A stretch of 64,000 nucleotides of DNA from Gnetum montanum (lineage: Eukaryota > Streptophyta > Gnetopsida > Gnetales > Gnetaceae). Every line of letters begins with the position of its first letter. Within the stretch, counting starts at the first letter, position 1. Where the stretch lies: assembly GCA_015680685.1 (NCBI GenBank), contig MNCI01021399.1, positions 1,642,542 through 1,706,541 of the forward strand, written 5' to 3'. The notes beneath the pieces were generated by a model that worked only from the letters and a program-made list of their open reading frames with translations, had not been told where the DNA came from and ran no database searches. The position numbers and the translations under genes were made by a program. Below are positions 43,691 to 56,433 of the stretch, piece by piece.

Positions 43691-46492
43691 TCATGTTGTT
43701 CTTGGCAGTGGTGGCTCCTCCATGGGTCTCTTCTCTTTATCTTGTACTCTAGGCTTTGGAAATGGGTATCTTTGAAGGAATGCTTGGAGCTTTTCTTCTT
43801 CAATTTGGGGATCCTATGCTATCAATGTTATGCTCCAATGTTTGATAGAGTCGACACCTCCCATGGACATGGCAGTTTTGGGAACATCTGATTGGCCTTG
43901 ACATACCAAGCTGCGAACAACTGTCATTCCTCTTCATAGGCTTGAGCTTTGTCCTTGTATTCTTGGTAGTCCATGAGCCGTTGAGCCAAATCTGCCACGA
44001 CATCTTTTTGTCCTTGGTAGCTAGTCTTGACCACCTCTAATTCAGAATTTTCCACTTCTAATTTTTGTAGCATCTTCTTGTGTTCAGCAAATTCTAATAC
44101 ATTCTTTGTGTAGGTGGTTGCTACCTGCTTTTCCAATTCTGTTCTCGGGCATCCTACTGTCAACATGGCCAAATTGGCATACCGCAGGTTTTCCAACTCC
44201 ATGTACTCCATGAGATCTTGTATCCATAGATCTTGGATTTTCAATTCAACTTGGTGGGCAAAGGCATAAATATCCAATATAGCTCGCCAATTAGTGTTTT
44301 GAGCATTGAGTGTGTTAATATGGGCTTTGGCCATATGGATCTCTTTCTCAATCACTTGCTTGTACATCCCCATCTAATCTTTGAAATGTTCTTTAAGTTT
44401 TTCATGTCACTTTGCCTTGTTCTACCATGTGCTTATTTCAATCATCCTCTTTTGATAGATCGCGTGTACCTCCTCCATTGAAAGGATTCAATTTTCTCTA
44501 GCCAAGTGATTCATATCCTGGTTGACTCTTATTAATTATGCTCATAATTGCTAAAAATTTTCCTTGAGAACATTCTTTTATTTTTCTACTGTAGTCAATT
44601 GAAGATTTTTTACAGCGAGGTATTTATTTTCTTCTTGTGAGGCCTTGAGTGTTTTGGCATGTGCATATGTTTGAGCTTGTGCCTTAGAAGCATCACAATC
44701 AACCTTCTCTTTTTCCTTAGCCACTTTCTTATTTTATACCAACAATTTGGTAGCTACTCCATCTGGAAGGATTCTAATTGGTCTGCAAGGATGAATTAGG
44801 ACTTATCCCGCTGTGCAGCTTACAAGGTGATGAGCTTTTCTTAGAGTCTTTCTAACTCCTCCTCCGCATGCATGACCCTAACCTCTATCATAAATAGCTT
44901 CCCTTTTATGGAGATGAGGTCTAACTATGTTGATATGACATCTTGAGGGATGTCATACAAGGATGTCATCACTTGTCCTATCTACAGCAACTGATCTAGA
45001 ACATCCTCATGATCTGCAGGAGCCATTGAGGGCCCAACCAAAGTTTGAGCATCGCGTGCTCCTATAAAATCTACCAGTGGTACAACAGGGACATTAAATG
45101 ATTCTTTTATGTGATCTATGACAAGTTTTGCTACTCTTGTTGCATCCTAGTGCTGCATGACCACTACCATGATGCCTTTACCAGTTTCTAATTGCACTTG
45201 AAATGATGCAACATTTCCAAAGATCTATTGTAACTAGTATGATTCCTCTCCTCCTGTTTGAATGGACACCTCACCCCGTGTGTGATCAATTGAGACTATG
45301 GATCATACAACATCATCAATGACCCTGAAGAGATTGGCTTCATCATGGCTTCCCCAACTGACCATTTTAGAGCTGGCCCTGAGATGGCTCATTAACGGTC
45401 GATAATCCTGCAACAGTGATGGCGGTTGGTCTTACTAGCTTGTAAGTTATGTGCTAGGCCCTGCTTCGTGTTGTTGGCTATAGGCCTCGTGTCTGGAAGT
45501 TGGCTAGGCCCTATAGTTTTAGGTGCAGTGGGCTCTACCATCTATTCTTTCTCAAGCTCTAATCTCTCACCAACACTTTTCCTTGGGGCTGGTGGCTTCA
45601 GTAATTCAGCAAATGAAGCATTTTGGGCCTTTCTGGGTATGTCATTAGTGTATCCCAGAATTCCAGCATGTCGGCACAGCTTCTTGATGAGATAGGGGAA
45701 GGGTAATGTGAACTTCCCCATCTTACGTTCTTTAAACCACCTCAAAATTTCTGTAAGATATAGATGGGGTAGGTTGGCATTAGCCTTGCCCATCAAGATG
45801 GCACTTCCTCTAGCCACATATGTGGAAATTATTTTTAAACCTTTTTTTGGGAAAATGTGATATGTGTTGATTTTGAAGTAGATTCTCTCTTCAAGTATAA
45901 GCTCTCCATAGGCTTTATCTTCCTTGTCTTACATTCGTTTCAACCATATCTTTCACACATCAGCATCAAAATGAGTGGACAAGTGAGCAACCTTTGGCCT
46001 TTTATTCGGAAGATTTAGAACTTTCAAAATGGCTTTGGCAAAGAAATCAACGGAAATACCACCAATATCAATGGTGGTTCCTTCTTCCTTGTTGTGCCAA
46101 AATTGGTACATCTCCCCCAGGTACCAATCACCACTCTTAGAGAGAATAGGCCATAGTGGAGACCCTTTAAGTCAGTCCTTGACTACTTTAGGGGCAAACT
46201 CAATGAAAGGTCCAAAATTTAGTTCCACGATCATAGCTACTGATGTGGACCTTTCACGAATTTCTTGAACACATTTTGGAGACAACGTGAGATGTTGTCC
46301 TTGTTTAGGTGCTCCACTGTCTCCACCTTTGGCATGTCCCAATTGCACAGTAGTAGGAGGCTCTTGATGAATGCTAAATGATTATGCCTCCTGCTCTGTA
46401 CGTTCTTTGAGAGGTGCTTGGCCTTTGCCTCTCCTTGGTCATTTGGATGCACCCTGAGAGGGTCCTCCTTGCTGTCCTCTTTTAGGGGCCAT
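43691..46492 (-). pseudogene. A 3' ORF: plant-transposon-like domain plus long coiled coil
   Basis: About 933 codons from MAPKRGQQGGPSQGASK to the TGA after EEPPLPRTT, with many stops. Residues about 75-310 resemble the Pfam 'putative plant transposon protein' domain: NFGPFIEFAPKVV, SPLWPILSKSGDWYLGEMYQ, GGISVDFFAKAILKVLNLPN, YGELILEERIYFKINTYHIF and FPYLIKKLCRHAGI. Then comes a Pro-rich linker, a region matching MSHLRAIAKTISWGSRDD in B, and a long heptad-like Leu/Glu/Lys coiled coil (43924-44373 still open). The end is PCPWEVSTLSNI and DPQIEEEKLQAFLQ. It sits where env or accessory ORFs lie in plant Ty3 elements. Function unknown. Confidence 0.7.
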
Positions 46493-46690
46493 CTGCAATC
46501 AAATAGTTAGTCACTTGTGATTCGGTAGCATAGAACAACACCTCAACCAATAGGTCACATGAGATTTTTTTTCACAAATGAGATCACCCTCAAAAAGATA
46601 AAACATAAAATTGAAAATTAAAAATGAAAACCTGGAAAACAAAAAATTGTAAAATCAAAGAAAAGGAAAAACATTTACGAATTCTACTTG

Positions 46691-47672
46691 TTAGAATGGA
46701 GGATATCCCCCATGATTGAACCTTTGATTATGGCAAGCAGTAATAAATGGAAAGTTTGGATCCATGCATGTTGGAAATATTGGGGTTTGATCATATCCCA
46801 ACCACTGGGTGTCTTTCAGTATGGTGCCAGGAATGTATCTAAATTGGGGTTCACACAATTGATTAAAGTAGACATAGTGGGATAGATTATAAGATGTGGT
46901 CATGTGACAAGGGGTTGACCCACTATGGCACTCGTGATCATGAGATGGTATGCAAGGATCAATATGTCTCCCTATGTGGTTATATTCATTGGGCCACATA
47001 GTTGTTGAAGTGTTAATTGTTGGCCCAAATAAGGTAACAGGTGGCAATAAGTTTGAGGAGAAAGATGCATCATAGTGTTTGAATTGTACTAAGTTGGAGG
47101 ATGCAGTGGATTTAGAATTGTGCTATTTCTTTCTATGGCCATGCCTAAAGAAAGGATGCTTTTAAGTACCTCCATTTCTATTAATAGTAGCAGCACAAGT
47201 AACATTTGTGGATTGGTGCTATGGTGCAGAACCTTCTAGTACAATTGGTGGCAATGTGGAAGGAGGTGAATGATAAGAATATTGAGGGTTAGGAGAAGTG
47301 CAAAGCACATGAGTGTTGATCTTGTTGGAGAGGACATGGGTTGATAGTACTTGGGAGAATGATAACGATGAGGTGAAGTAGAGGATGTTGATCTGGTTGG
47401 AGAAACATGGTGTTGAACATAATAAGCATTTGGCGTTAGGACATATGAAGGGTATGGTCTGGTTGGCGATGGCTTCCCCCATGACTAGGATTTTTGCCAT
47501 TCCAGTTGAACCTAGTATTTCTGTATGAAATCTAGATGTAACATTCCTCCCCAATGCTCATGTAAATGTGACAATATTGGGCATTGTCTTTTGGGGTGAT
47601 TGTACAGGAAAACATTACATTGATATATATGATTGGTAGTTGAGCTCTTATCCTCATTTTCTTCAACACTTC
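46691..47672 (-). pseudogene. A gag, C-terminal part
   Basis: Continues from 56434 across B. Includes the knuckle region QCNVFLYNHPKRQC (second Cys lost) near 47600 and a Pro/Ser/Tyr-rich tail ending FNHGGYPPF at 46691. Homologous to the E4 and B tails. Confidence 0.75.
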
Positions 47673-48537
47673 TGGTGAGTGGCGAGGTACCCCTACACTC
47701 AACCATATGAACACGAGTGTTCACACACGATCTTGTCAAACTCCATAGACAGAATAGTTGTGGTATCTAAATAGTTACTTGTTGATCGCAGTCCACTGTC
47801 TTCCCACCTGGACTAGTATATGCTTTGTCACGTATGGTTTAGTCTAGAGTGAGGTGTATGATGTGATTTCTAACCTAGTGCTACTCCTAGAGGCAATGGA
47901 AAATAATTTTAATTAAGTTAGGAGGAAAAGGGAGAGAGAATCTAAGCTAGCCTGAGTGCGATGAGCATCCGTTCCTTAATCATCCGTACACATCTTGGAC
48001 CTCATGCACAACTACCACTAGGATTACCAAGCACATGGCCTTGGTACGCTACTGGGATACCAAGTAGCCACACTTGAATGCTCATGATTAAGTCATACTC
48101 ATTCCATGTTTAAGGAGTTTGGGGTGGAGAGATATTAACTAAGAAAGCAATAAATAACAAGAACAATTAAATAATTAAACTAAGTGAATGTTGCAATGAT
48201 GAAGTAATCTCGATCTTTATTTTTGGTCATGTGCATGTCCAAGTACGTCACACTCGAATAAAGGTGTCATACAATTACAATAATCACATTGCAGGCATGC
48301 ACTGGGAGAGAGGGTTGAGAAGAACTAAAAATGAAAACTAACTTCTAAAATAAACTACTGACTGACTCTAGAAACTTGACTCTCTTATCTCCTTGCACCT
48401 ACATGTGTATTTATAGGCACAGGAGTCACAATATCATGCATTCGATATCGTGAGCGAGGTTGCAATATCGCATACCCAATATCACGTACGTGATATCGCG
48501 AGTGCGATATTGGGGCCTAATGAATCATGGTTCATCA
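47673..48537 (-). repeat. B 3' LTR
   Basis: 865 bases, very similar to 55551-56433. Minus strand begins TGATGAACCATGATTC; GATATCG repeats at 48430-48510; TATAAATACACATG at about 48417-48404. Confidence 0.88.
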
Positions 48538-48718
48538 TACCCCCATGACTGAATAAAAACTCATCCTTGAGTCAATCAAAATGAGAAAAAGCCCCATTGA
48601 TTACACAGTGGATAGGTATGGGATTATTGACTGACTGGGAATTCATTCATGCCGTAGTGGAGAATTGAATACAACAAAATTGGAACATGAACACAAAAAT
48701 TACAAAATTTTGTGGAAC

Positions 48719-51468
48719 TCATGTGGTTCTAGGTGGTGGTGGCTCCTCCATGGGATGCTTCCCCTTGTCTTGTGCTCCAGATTTTGGAATTTGGTGGCCA
48801 TGCAATAATGCCTGGATCTTTTCCTCTTCAGTTCAGGGGTCTTCTACCATCTATGCTGATGCTCTAATGTTTGATGAAGTTGGCAGCTTCCATGAACACG
48901 GTAGTTGCAGGAACATTTGATTTTCTTTAACATACCAAGCTGAAAACAACTACTGTTCCTCCTCGTAGGCTCTATCTTTGTCCCTGTACTCCTAGAAATG
49001 TATTAGTTATTGAGCTAAGTCCACTGTGACATTTTTCTACCCTTGGTACCTAGTTTTAACCACCTCTAGTTCAAAATTTGTGACTTCTAGCTTTTGTGAT
49101 GTTTTCTTGTGCTCCACAAATTTTGCTTCATATTTGGCATAGGTGGTAGCTACCTACTTCTCGAGCTCTATTCTCAGGCATCCTGCTATTAACATGGCTA
49201 GATTAGCATACTGTAGGTTTGCCAATTCCATGTACTTTTTGAGATCTTGAATCTGCAGGTCCTAGCTTTAAAGCTTTGCTTGGTGGGCAAAATGCATATG
49301 TGTCCAATATGGCCCACCACTCAGTGTGTTGCACATTGAAAGTGTTGATGTGGGCCTTGGCCATATGGATCTCCTTTTTTATGGATTTCTTGTACATCCC
49401 CACCTAATCTCTAAAGTGCTTCTTTAACTTTTCATGTCACTTGGCCTCATTTTTCCATGTGCTTATTTCGATGGCCATCTTTTGATGGATTGCGCGTACC
49501 TCCTCCATTAAGAGGGTTCGATTCTCTCTAGCCAAATGATTCATGTCTTGGCTAACCTTGATCAACTATTCTCATAATTGCTAAAATCTTTTCTCAAGAA
49601 CATTCTTTTGTTTCTCCATAGTGGTCAATCGAAGATTGTTAGCAATGAGTTGTTTATTCTCTTCCTGTAAGGCTCTGAGTGCCTTGGTGTGTGCGTAGGT
49701 TTGTGCTTGTGCCTTAGAGGCATCCCAGTTGGCCTTCTCCTTCTCCTTTACCACTATTTTATTGTCCGCCAATAGTTTATTGAGTTTCTCTATCCTAAAA
49801 GTGTCCAGTTGGTCTGTGAGAATGAATTGAGATGGGTTCTGCTGTGTCGCTTGTAGGGTAATGAGCCTTTCTTGGAGTCTTGCCAACTCTGTTTCTGCAT
49901 GCTCAACCTTGATCTCTACCATGACCAGCTTTCCTTTAGTGGAGATGAGATCTAATTGTGCTACTGTGACATCTTGTGAGATGTCTAACAAAGATGTCAT
50001 TAATTATCCTATCTACAGCAATCGATCAAGGACATCCTCATGCTCTGCAGGAGTCATTGAGGGACCGACCAAAGTTTGAGCATCACGTGCTCTTGTGAAA
50101 TCCACTGGTGGCATAATAGGAACGTTGAAAAACTCCTTGATGCAATTTGTGACCATGTCTGTGGCTCCCACTACATCCTAGTGCTGCATGACCACCATTG
50201 TGGCCCCTTCACTAGTTTCCAATTGCATTTGGAAAGACACAACGTTCCCTGAAATTTGTTGTGACCAATGAGTCTCCCCTCCTCTTGTTTGAATGAACAC
50301 CTCGCCCCGTGCATGATCAATAGAAACTATGGGCCATACGGTGTCGTTGATAACGTGGAAGAGATTAGCATCATCACGACTTCCCCAACTGATCGTCTTA
50401 GCAATGGCCCTGAGATGGCTCATCGATGGTCGATAATCTTGTGACAATGGTGATAGTTGATCTCACTAGCTTGTGCTGGGTCCTGCTTCTTCTTGTTATC
50501 TAGGCCCCACTGTCTATTCTTACTCTGGCTCCAGCATCTCACCAGCACTTTTCCTTGGGGCTAGTGGCTTCAGCAATTTAGTGAATGAAGCATTTTGGGC
50601 TCTTCTAAGGATGTCATTGGTGTACCCCAGAATTCTAGCATGCTTGCACAGCTTCGTAATGAGACAAGGGAAGGGTAACACAAACTTCCCTATCTTGCAT
50701 TCTTCAAACCATCTCAAGATCTCCATGAGATAAAAATGAGGAAGGTTAGTATTAGCCTTTCCCATCAATATCACACGTCCTCTACCACATACATTGAGAT
50801 TTCTTTTAATCCTCTCATGGGGAAGATGTGATAAGTGCCAATCTTGAAGTATATCCTTTCTTCCAGCGTCAACTCTCCATATGTCTTGTCCTCTTTGCCG
50901 TATGCCCTATCCAACCAAACTCTTTGCACATCAACATTGAAGCAAGTGGACAGGTGAGAAAATTTTGGCCCTATATTCAGAAGGTTCAACACTTCTGAGA
51001 TGGCCTTGGCAGAAAAATCTATAGACACACCACAAATGTCAACTATGGTGCCTTCTTCCTTATTGTGCCAAAATTGGTATGTTTCTCCTAAGTACCAGGC
51101 ACCACTTTTAGAGAGGATAGGCCATAATGGAGACCCTTTGAGTTGGTTCCTAATAGCCTCAGGAGCGAATTCCGTGAATGGTACAAATTTTAATTCCATG
51201 ATCACAGCTACTGACGTGGACCTTTCTCAGATTGCCTAGACACACTCTAAGGGCAATGTGAGGTGTTGTCCCTATTCAGGTGTTTTAGTAGCTCCTCCTT
51301 CCACCTATCCTAAATACATAGTAGTAGGAATATCTTGATGGATGCTAAATGATTGCGCCTCCTACTCTGCACACTGTTTGGGAGACGCTTATCCTCTACC
51401 TCTCCTGGGGCACTTGGACACACCTTGAGAGCATCCTTCTTGTTGTCCACGTTTAGGGGCTATCTGCA
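48719..51468 (-). pseudogene. B 3' ORF: plant-transposon-like domain plus long coiled coil (best preserved)
   Basis: About 917 codons with relatively few stops; start codon mutated to ATA (IAPKRGQQEGCSQG). The piece 51205-50771 holds MELKFVPFTEFAPEAIRNQL, SPLWPILSKSGAWYLGETYQ, CGVSIDFSAKAISEVLNLLN and YGELTLEERIYFKIGTYHIF. The piece 50774-50520 holds KFVLPFPCLITKLCKHARIL. Next, 50447-50178 holds MSHLRAIAKTISWGSRDD and FIQTRGGETHWSQQISGN. Then 50000-49581 is a clear coiled coil (TKGKLVMVEIKVEHAETELA, LQERLITLQATQ), followed by KEIHMAKAHINTFNV and the conserved end LPCSWKLPTSSNI. Role unknown; the layout suggests a structural or nucleic-acid-associated accessory protein rather than an enzyme, which is inference. 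Confidence 0.75.
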
Positions 51469-51479
51469 ATCACACGAGG

Positions 51480-53230
51480 CTGACCATTAGTAAGGTTGTT
51501 TACAAAATTTAAGTTATACCTTACTTCTACCTTAATGAATTCGTTTCTTATTTCATGTGATCCAGAGTTAGAAAATCTTGTGGAAATGTCCCCTAAAATT
51601 TTTAATATTGGGCCCCTTAATTTGATTAGGTGGCTTTAAAATTTAATTTCTTGGTGTAGGTGAGGAGATAAGATTGTTTTTGACACATTTTTATCATCAT
51701 TTTTTGTAATCAATTACCCTTTATAGTATCCTTTGGACAATGAAGAATTTCAACAAATTTATATGCAATTTGGAGTGTACCCCTCTCCCACAACTAAGTT
51801 AAACACTCCAGGTTTAAGTAGGTTCTTTTAGAATAAGAATTGGAGCACTAGTGAGCAAGTTCTGGCTATTGGGACAAGAGGTGTGCAAGTTGCAAGTCAT
51901 AGAAGAAAATTTGAAAAATTCCCCCACGTGAACAGTTGAAAATGATCTTGATGTGCGTTGGGGGGGGGGGGGGGGGGGTTCGNTCCATATATATAGTTTT
52001 GTGCGATGTGATATCGTGTACGTGATAGCGTGACGCCGATATCACGTCAGACATGATATTGCACACACAATATCGCAACTTATTCAAAGTAGGGTACTTA
52101 GAAAAATTGATAAATTTTTGAAATTCTAAAATAAAAAATAAAGGACTTAAAGTTTGTGTAAAAGGTCTAGGGTAATATTAAATTGTCCTGAAGGTACAAA
52201 AAATACAATGGTGTAGAAGCTGGCAATGGAATGCATGAATCAGATGAGGAGAAGGGACATGTGTTGGTTCATAGGAATGTTTGAACCAGAAGGATAATGA
52301 GGGAAAGAGTATTGTAATTCTTGGAGGGTATAAAATGATGTAATGGTGATGTGTTGTGAGTGTAGATTACAAGGGTTATGCAAGTGGGTCCTCCCTAAAG
52401 TAGATTCCAAACTATAATGCCCTTGCGTAACCACACCTTAAAATGTTCATAGGTACTAGAAGGGTTAAATGTAATCCACAATAGTTCCACAAAACACACA
52501 CATGTAGATACCACTGTGATGAGGTATGAATTCAATGCTACACAAGACATGAGTCATAAATTCATGAACAGTGAGATGAGGTGGATTGTAGAAGGGATTA
52601 TAGAGATTGGGACATGAGGTAATTGACTCAGGGCATAATGAATCCTCAGTGTAAGGCATGATTAATGTGTCATTAACCCATTGTTCAAAAATCAGGACCA
52701 AGTCCATTCCTCTGATCAATGACATCGCATTATCTTTTTTTCCCCAATGATAGACAACAATAAGAGCATCATGATGGCAAGGTGTACGATCACTTGGCTT
52801 TTTGTACAAGGGAGGAATGACTTTTCTTTTCTCTCTCTTCTTCTCTCTTTTTTCTCTTTTTTTTAATGAATGCTTAAGCCAGAGAAGCTGCCTACCTTCA
52901 GGCATGGATGCATGTCTTTCCAATGGGACCCCCCTAGAATAGCATTGAGTTTCCTTGATTGAGTGCCTTTTGATTACTCTTACTCCCATTTTTCATTAGA
53001 TCTACAAGGATCTTAGTACAGCCAAGTTGCATGATAACTGCTATAGATGTCACCAAAGAGAATCCACAAGTCCCCTTGATGTCACACCTTGGTCATTCCT
53101 GCTTAGTCCATCCTTCTTCACTCTGGGTATAATAACACAAGGTTACTTTAAGTTTTAATGATTAGGAATATCATTGTACCCAAGGTAGAACCTCTTATTA
53201 ATGGAAGGGGTAGGTGGATGTTGTGCGCTT
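51480..53230 (-). other. Region X of B: spacer with U3-like promoter before the 3' ORF
   Basis: 1.75 kb between gag and 3' ORF, absent from A and present in D (62490-63731). On the minus strand a block of GATATC/GATATTG repeats (52080-52005) is followed by CTATATATATGGA (about 51994-51982), the same order as the U3 and TATA of the LTRs, then about 510 bases to the 3' ORF start. A run of G ends in a single N at 51983. A minus-strand open frame of 174 codons (52989-52465) lies here; it has a Lys/Arg/Glu low-complexity stretch and no recognisable domain. Confidence 0.55.
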
Positions 53231-53439
53231 GCTGTCCAAATAATTAGTTACCTGAGACTTGATAGCATAGAACAACACCTCAACCAATGAGTCACATGAG
53301 TGTTTTATTCATAGATGAGATTACACATAAAAAGACAAAAAGACAAAAAGACAAAACAATAAATTGAAAGATGAAAAACTAGAAAAAAAGTAAAATTAAA
53401 AAAAAAAGGAAAACATTTATTAATTCTGTTGTTGTTAGA

Positions 53440-55418
53440 ATGGGGGATACCCCATAACTAAATAGTTGAGCATAGCCAAAATTAATAAATGGAAGGTAAG
53501 GATCCTTGCACATTGGAAATATTGGGACCTGATCATACTTACTCGATTGGGTTTCACACACTTGATTAGAGTTGACATAGTGGGTCAAGTTATAAGATGT
53601 GGTTAATTTATGAGTTGACCCACTATGGTACTTGCGACCATAAGATGGTATGTAAGGATCAACATGTCTCCCCATGTGGCTATATTAATTGGGCCGCATG
53701 GTTGTTGGAGTATTGAGTGGTGGCCCTGACAAGGTAACATGAGGCATTGGGTTCGAAGAGGAAGATGCACCACAATGTTGGACTTGTGCTGAGTTGGCGG
53801 ATGCAGTGGTTTCTGAATTGTGGTGTCCCTTTCTACAGCCACGTCTAAAGAAGGGACACCTATGATGTTGTGGAGGATTTCCACTATTTTTGACAATAGA
53901 AGCACAAGTAACATTCGTGGGTTGATGCTATGGTGCAAATCCTTCAGGTACAATTGGTGGTGATGTAGAAGGAGGTGAAGAATGAGAATTTTGAAATTAA
54001 GAAGAAGTGTAAGGTACCCAAGGTGGTGGTCCTATTGGTGAGGATACAGGTTGATAGTATTGAGAAGAATAATAATAATGTGGCAAGATAGAGGAGGTTG
54101 ACCCAGTTGGGGAAACAAGATGTTGAACTGGATAAGAACTTAGGTTCGGATGGTATGAAGGGTGTAACTAGTTTGGAGATGGCCTCTCCCACGACTGGGA
54201 TTGTTGCCACTATGATTGAACATAGTATTTCTACACAAAATCTGGATGTAACATTCTTCCCCAATGCTCATGTAGATGTGACAAGATTGGGCATTGGCCC
54301 TTGGGATGATCGTACAGGAAAATTTTACATTGATATGTATGATTGGTAGTTAAGTTTTTATTCTCTTCAACCCTTCTTTTTAATTATCTAAAGGTGTTTT
54401 GTCTTGTTTCTTGGGTTTTCATAACTCCATCTCCAATAATGTTGGCATATTCTCCACATTTTTCATGTATCCATTCCATCATCCTAATGATCTTTGCCTC
54501 AACTTCATCCAATGATTGTAGTATTGGCAAAGATTGTTCCACCTCCTTGTAGTGAGTTGATATCTCCTCTTCATGATCATGGGCCCTTGTTGATTTTTGG
54601 GCCTATTGATATTTTTCAGCATTCTCCCATTTAGCCCTTTCTCCTTCTTTTGCTACCTACTTGATAAGCTCTTGGAATTGATAGGTTTGTAGTTCATATA
54701 GTTGACCTTAGGCATACATCCCTAGGGTCTCCCTTGTTTCATTACAAAGCCCATCTATGATGTGATACATTAGCCTTTCCTCGGTGAACCCATGGCCTGG
54801 GTAGTTGTTTAATAGTGCATAATATCTTTCTAATGCCATGTCTAGGGGTTCATGTTACGTTTGTTTCCACTCTTGGATTTGTCTCCTCAAGGTTGACACT
54901 CTTGCATAAGTTTGATATCTTTCATTGAAGAGTTCTACCATTTTCGGCCAACATCGAATTAATTTTGGTTTTAATGACCTATACCATACTTTTTCTTGGC
55001 CAACGAGTGTTAGAGGAAAGAGCTTAAGTTTTTTCCATCCATTATCAATGTTGTTCCATGCATAAGCATCGTAGAAGGATTGTAAATGTTGTTGTGGATC
55101 TAAATCATAGCCTCCTAAAAACTTGGGAAAGTTGTTTAAGTCAAGCCTAGGTAGATGACTTTCCTTACGATGCCTGTGGTATATTCGAACAACCTCTTGT
55201 ATTTTTGTTAGGCTTGTAGTGGCTAGTAGGGGTTCATCATCACTAGGTATGTTATGCATTTATGAGTTGGAACGATGTTGTTTGCGTTTACACTCATAGG
55301 AGACCCCTACATCAGTTTGGGTACTTCAAACTTCATCTTCATCATTATATAATTCATTGGTTCTCCAATGAATTGGCTTACTAGTTGTTGCATTGTCATA
55401 GTCTTGTGAGAGAGACAT
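53440..55418 (-). pseudogene. B gag
   Basis: Starts MSLSQDYDNATTSKPIHWRT. The core at 55259-54855 is open and reads NNFPKFLGGYDLDPQQHLQS, NIDNGWKKLKLFPLTLVGQE and VWYRSLKPKLIRCWPKMVEL, continuing HEPLDMALERYYALLNNYPG and EERLMYHIIDGLCNETRETL. The knuckle is CKIFLYDHPKGQC (second Cys replaced by Phe). The Pro/Ser/Tyr-rich tail ends with a one-base change of frame at the YGG-PPF motif near 53445. About 660 codons with a handful of stops. Confidence 0.8.
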
Positions 55419-55529
55419 TGTTATGAGTTTGTGTGTGACTTATTTGCAATTACTTCTTTCTAAAAGATATATCGTCAAGGCTTTATTACTACGATCTTGG
55501 ATGATGTAACTAATCTAAATAACTAGCAT

Positions 55530-55549
55530 CGTCCCCAACAGTGGCGCTA
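55530..55549 (-). promoter_or_regulatory. B primer-binding site
   Basis: Minus-strand TAGCGCCACTGTTGGGGACG next to the LTR end; TAG for expected TGG. Same class as in A and E3. Confidence 0.7.
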
Positions 55550-55550
55550 A

Positions 55551-56433
55551 TGATTAGTGGTGAGGTACCCCTACACTCAACCATATGAATATGAGCATTC
55601 ATGCATGATCCAGTCGAACTCCACAGATAGACTATTTGTGGTATCTAGATAGTTACTCATTGATCGTAGTCTACTGTCTTCCCACCTAGACTAGTATATG
55701 CTTTGTCACGTATTGTTTAGTCTAGAGTGAGGTGTATGATGTGGTTTCTAACCTAGTGCTAGTCCTAGAGGTAATGGAAAGTAACTTTAATTAGTCTAGG
55801 AGGAAAAGGGAGAGAGAATCTAAGCTAGCCTAAGTGCGATGAGCATACATTCCTTAATCATTTGTACACATCTTGGACCTCGTGCATGACTACTACTAGG
55901 ATTACCAAGTGCATGGCCTAGGTATGCTACTAGGATACCAAGTAGTCACACTTGAATGCTTGTGATTAAGTCATACTCATTCCACATTTAAGGAGTTTAG
56001 GGTGAAGAGATATTAACTAAGAAAGCAATAAATAACAAGAACAATTAAATAATTAAATTAAGTGAATGCTGCAATGATGAAGTAATCTCAATCTTTATTT
56101 CTAGTCATGTGCGTGTCCAAGTACGTCACACTCGAATAAAGGTGTCGTACAATTACAATCATCACACTACGGGCATGCACTGGGAGAGAGGGTTGAGAAG
56201 AACTAAAAATGAAAACTAACTTGTAAAATAAACTACTGACTGACTCTAAAAACTTGACTATCTTAACTCCTTGTGCCTACATTTGTATTTATAGGCCCGC
56301 ACAGGAGTCACAATATTGCGCATATGATATCATGAGCCAAGCTACGATATCATGTACCCAATATCATGTACGCGATATCATGTACTCGATATCGTAGGTG
56401 CGATATCAAAGCCTAATGAATCATGATTCATCA
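55551..56433 (-). repeat. B 5' LTR
   Basis: 883 bases. Minus strand begins TGATGAATCATGATTC, has at least six GATATC-type repeats (56405-56310) and TATAAATACAAATG at about 56291-56278, and ends CACTAATCA. Confidence 0.88.

Larger units (their letters stand above)
47673..56433 (-). mobile_element. B: LTR element with gag, region X and 3' ORF, no pol; nested in A
   Basis: LTRs 55551-56433 (5') and 47673-48537 (3'). Flanks ACTTC (47668-47672) and CCTTC (56434-56438) are the target duplication with one mismatch, inside the gag of A; uninterrupted gag in B reads CCTTC at the matching place (54371). Minus-strand order: LTR, PBS, gag (55418-53440), X (53230-51480), 3' ORF (51468-48719), PPT, LTR. 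8761 bases. Youngest of the nest by position. Confidence 0.88.

Noticed and set aside
52465-52989. 174-codon minus-strand frame in region X
   Set aside because: Contains a Lys/Arg/Glu low-complexity stretch from a CTCTTTTT-type tract, and no recognisable domain. I could not see the same frame kept in D, so it is only mentioned under region X.
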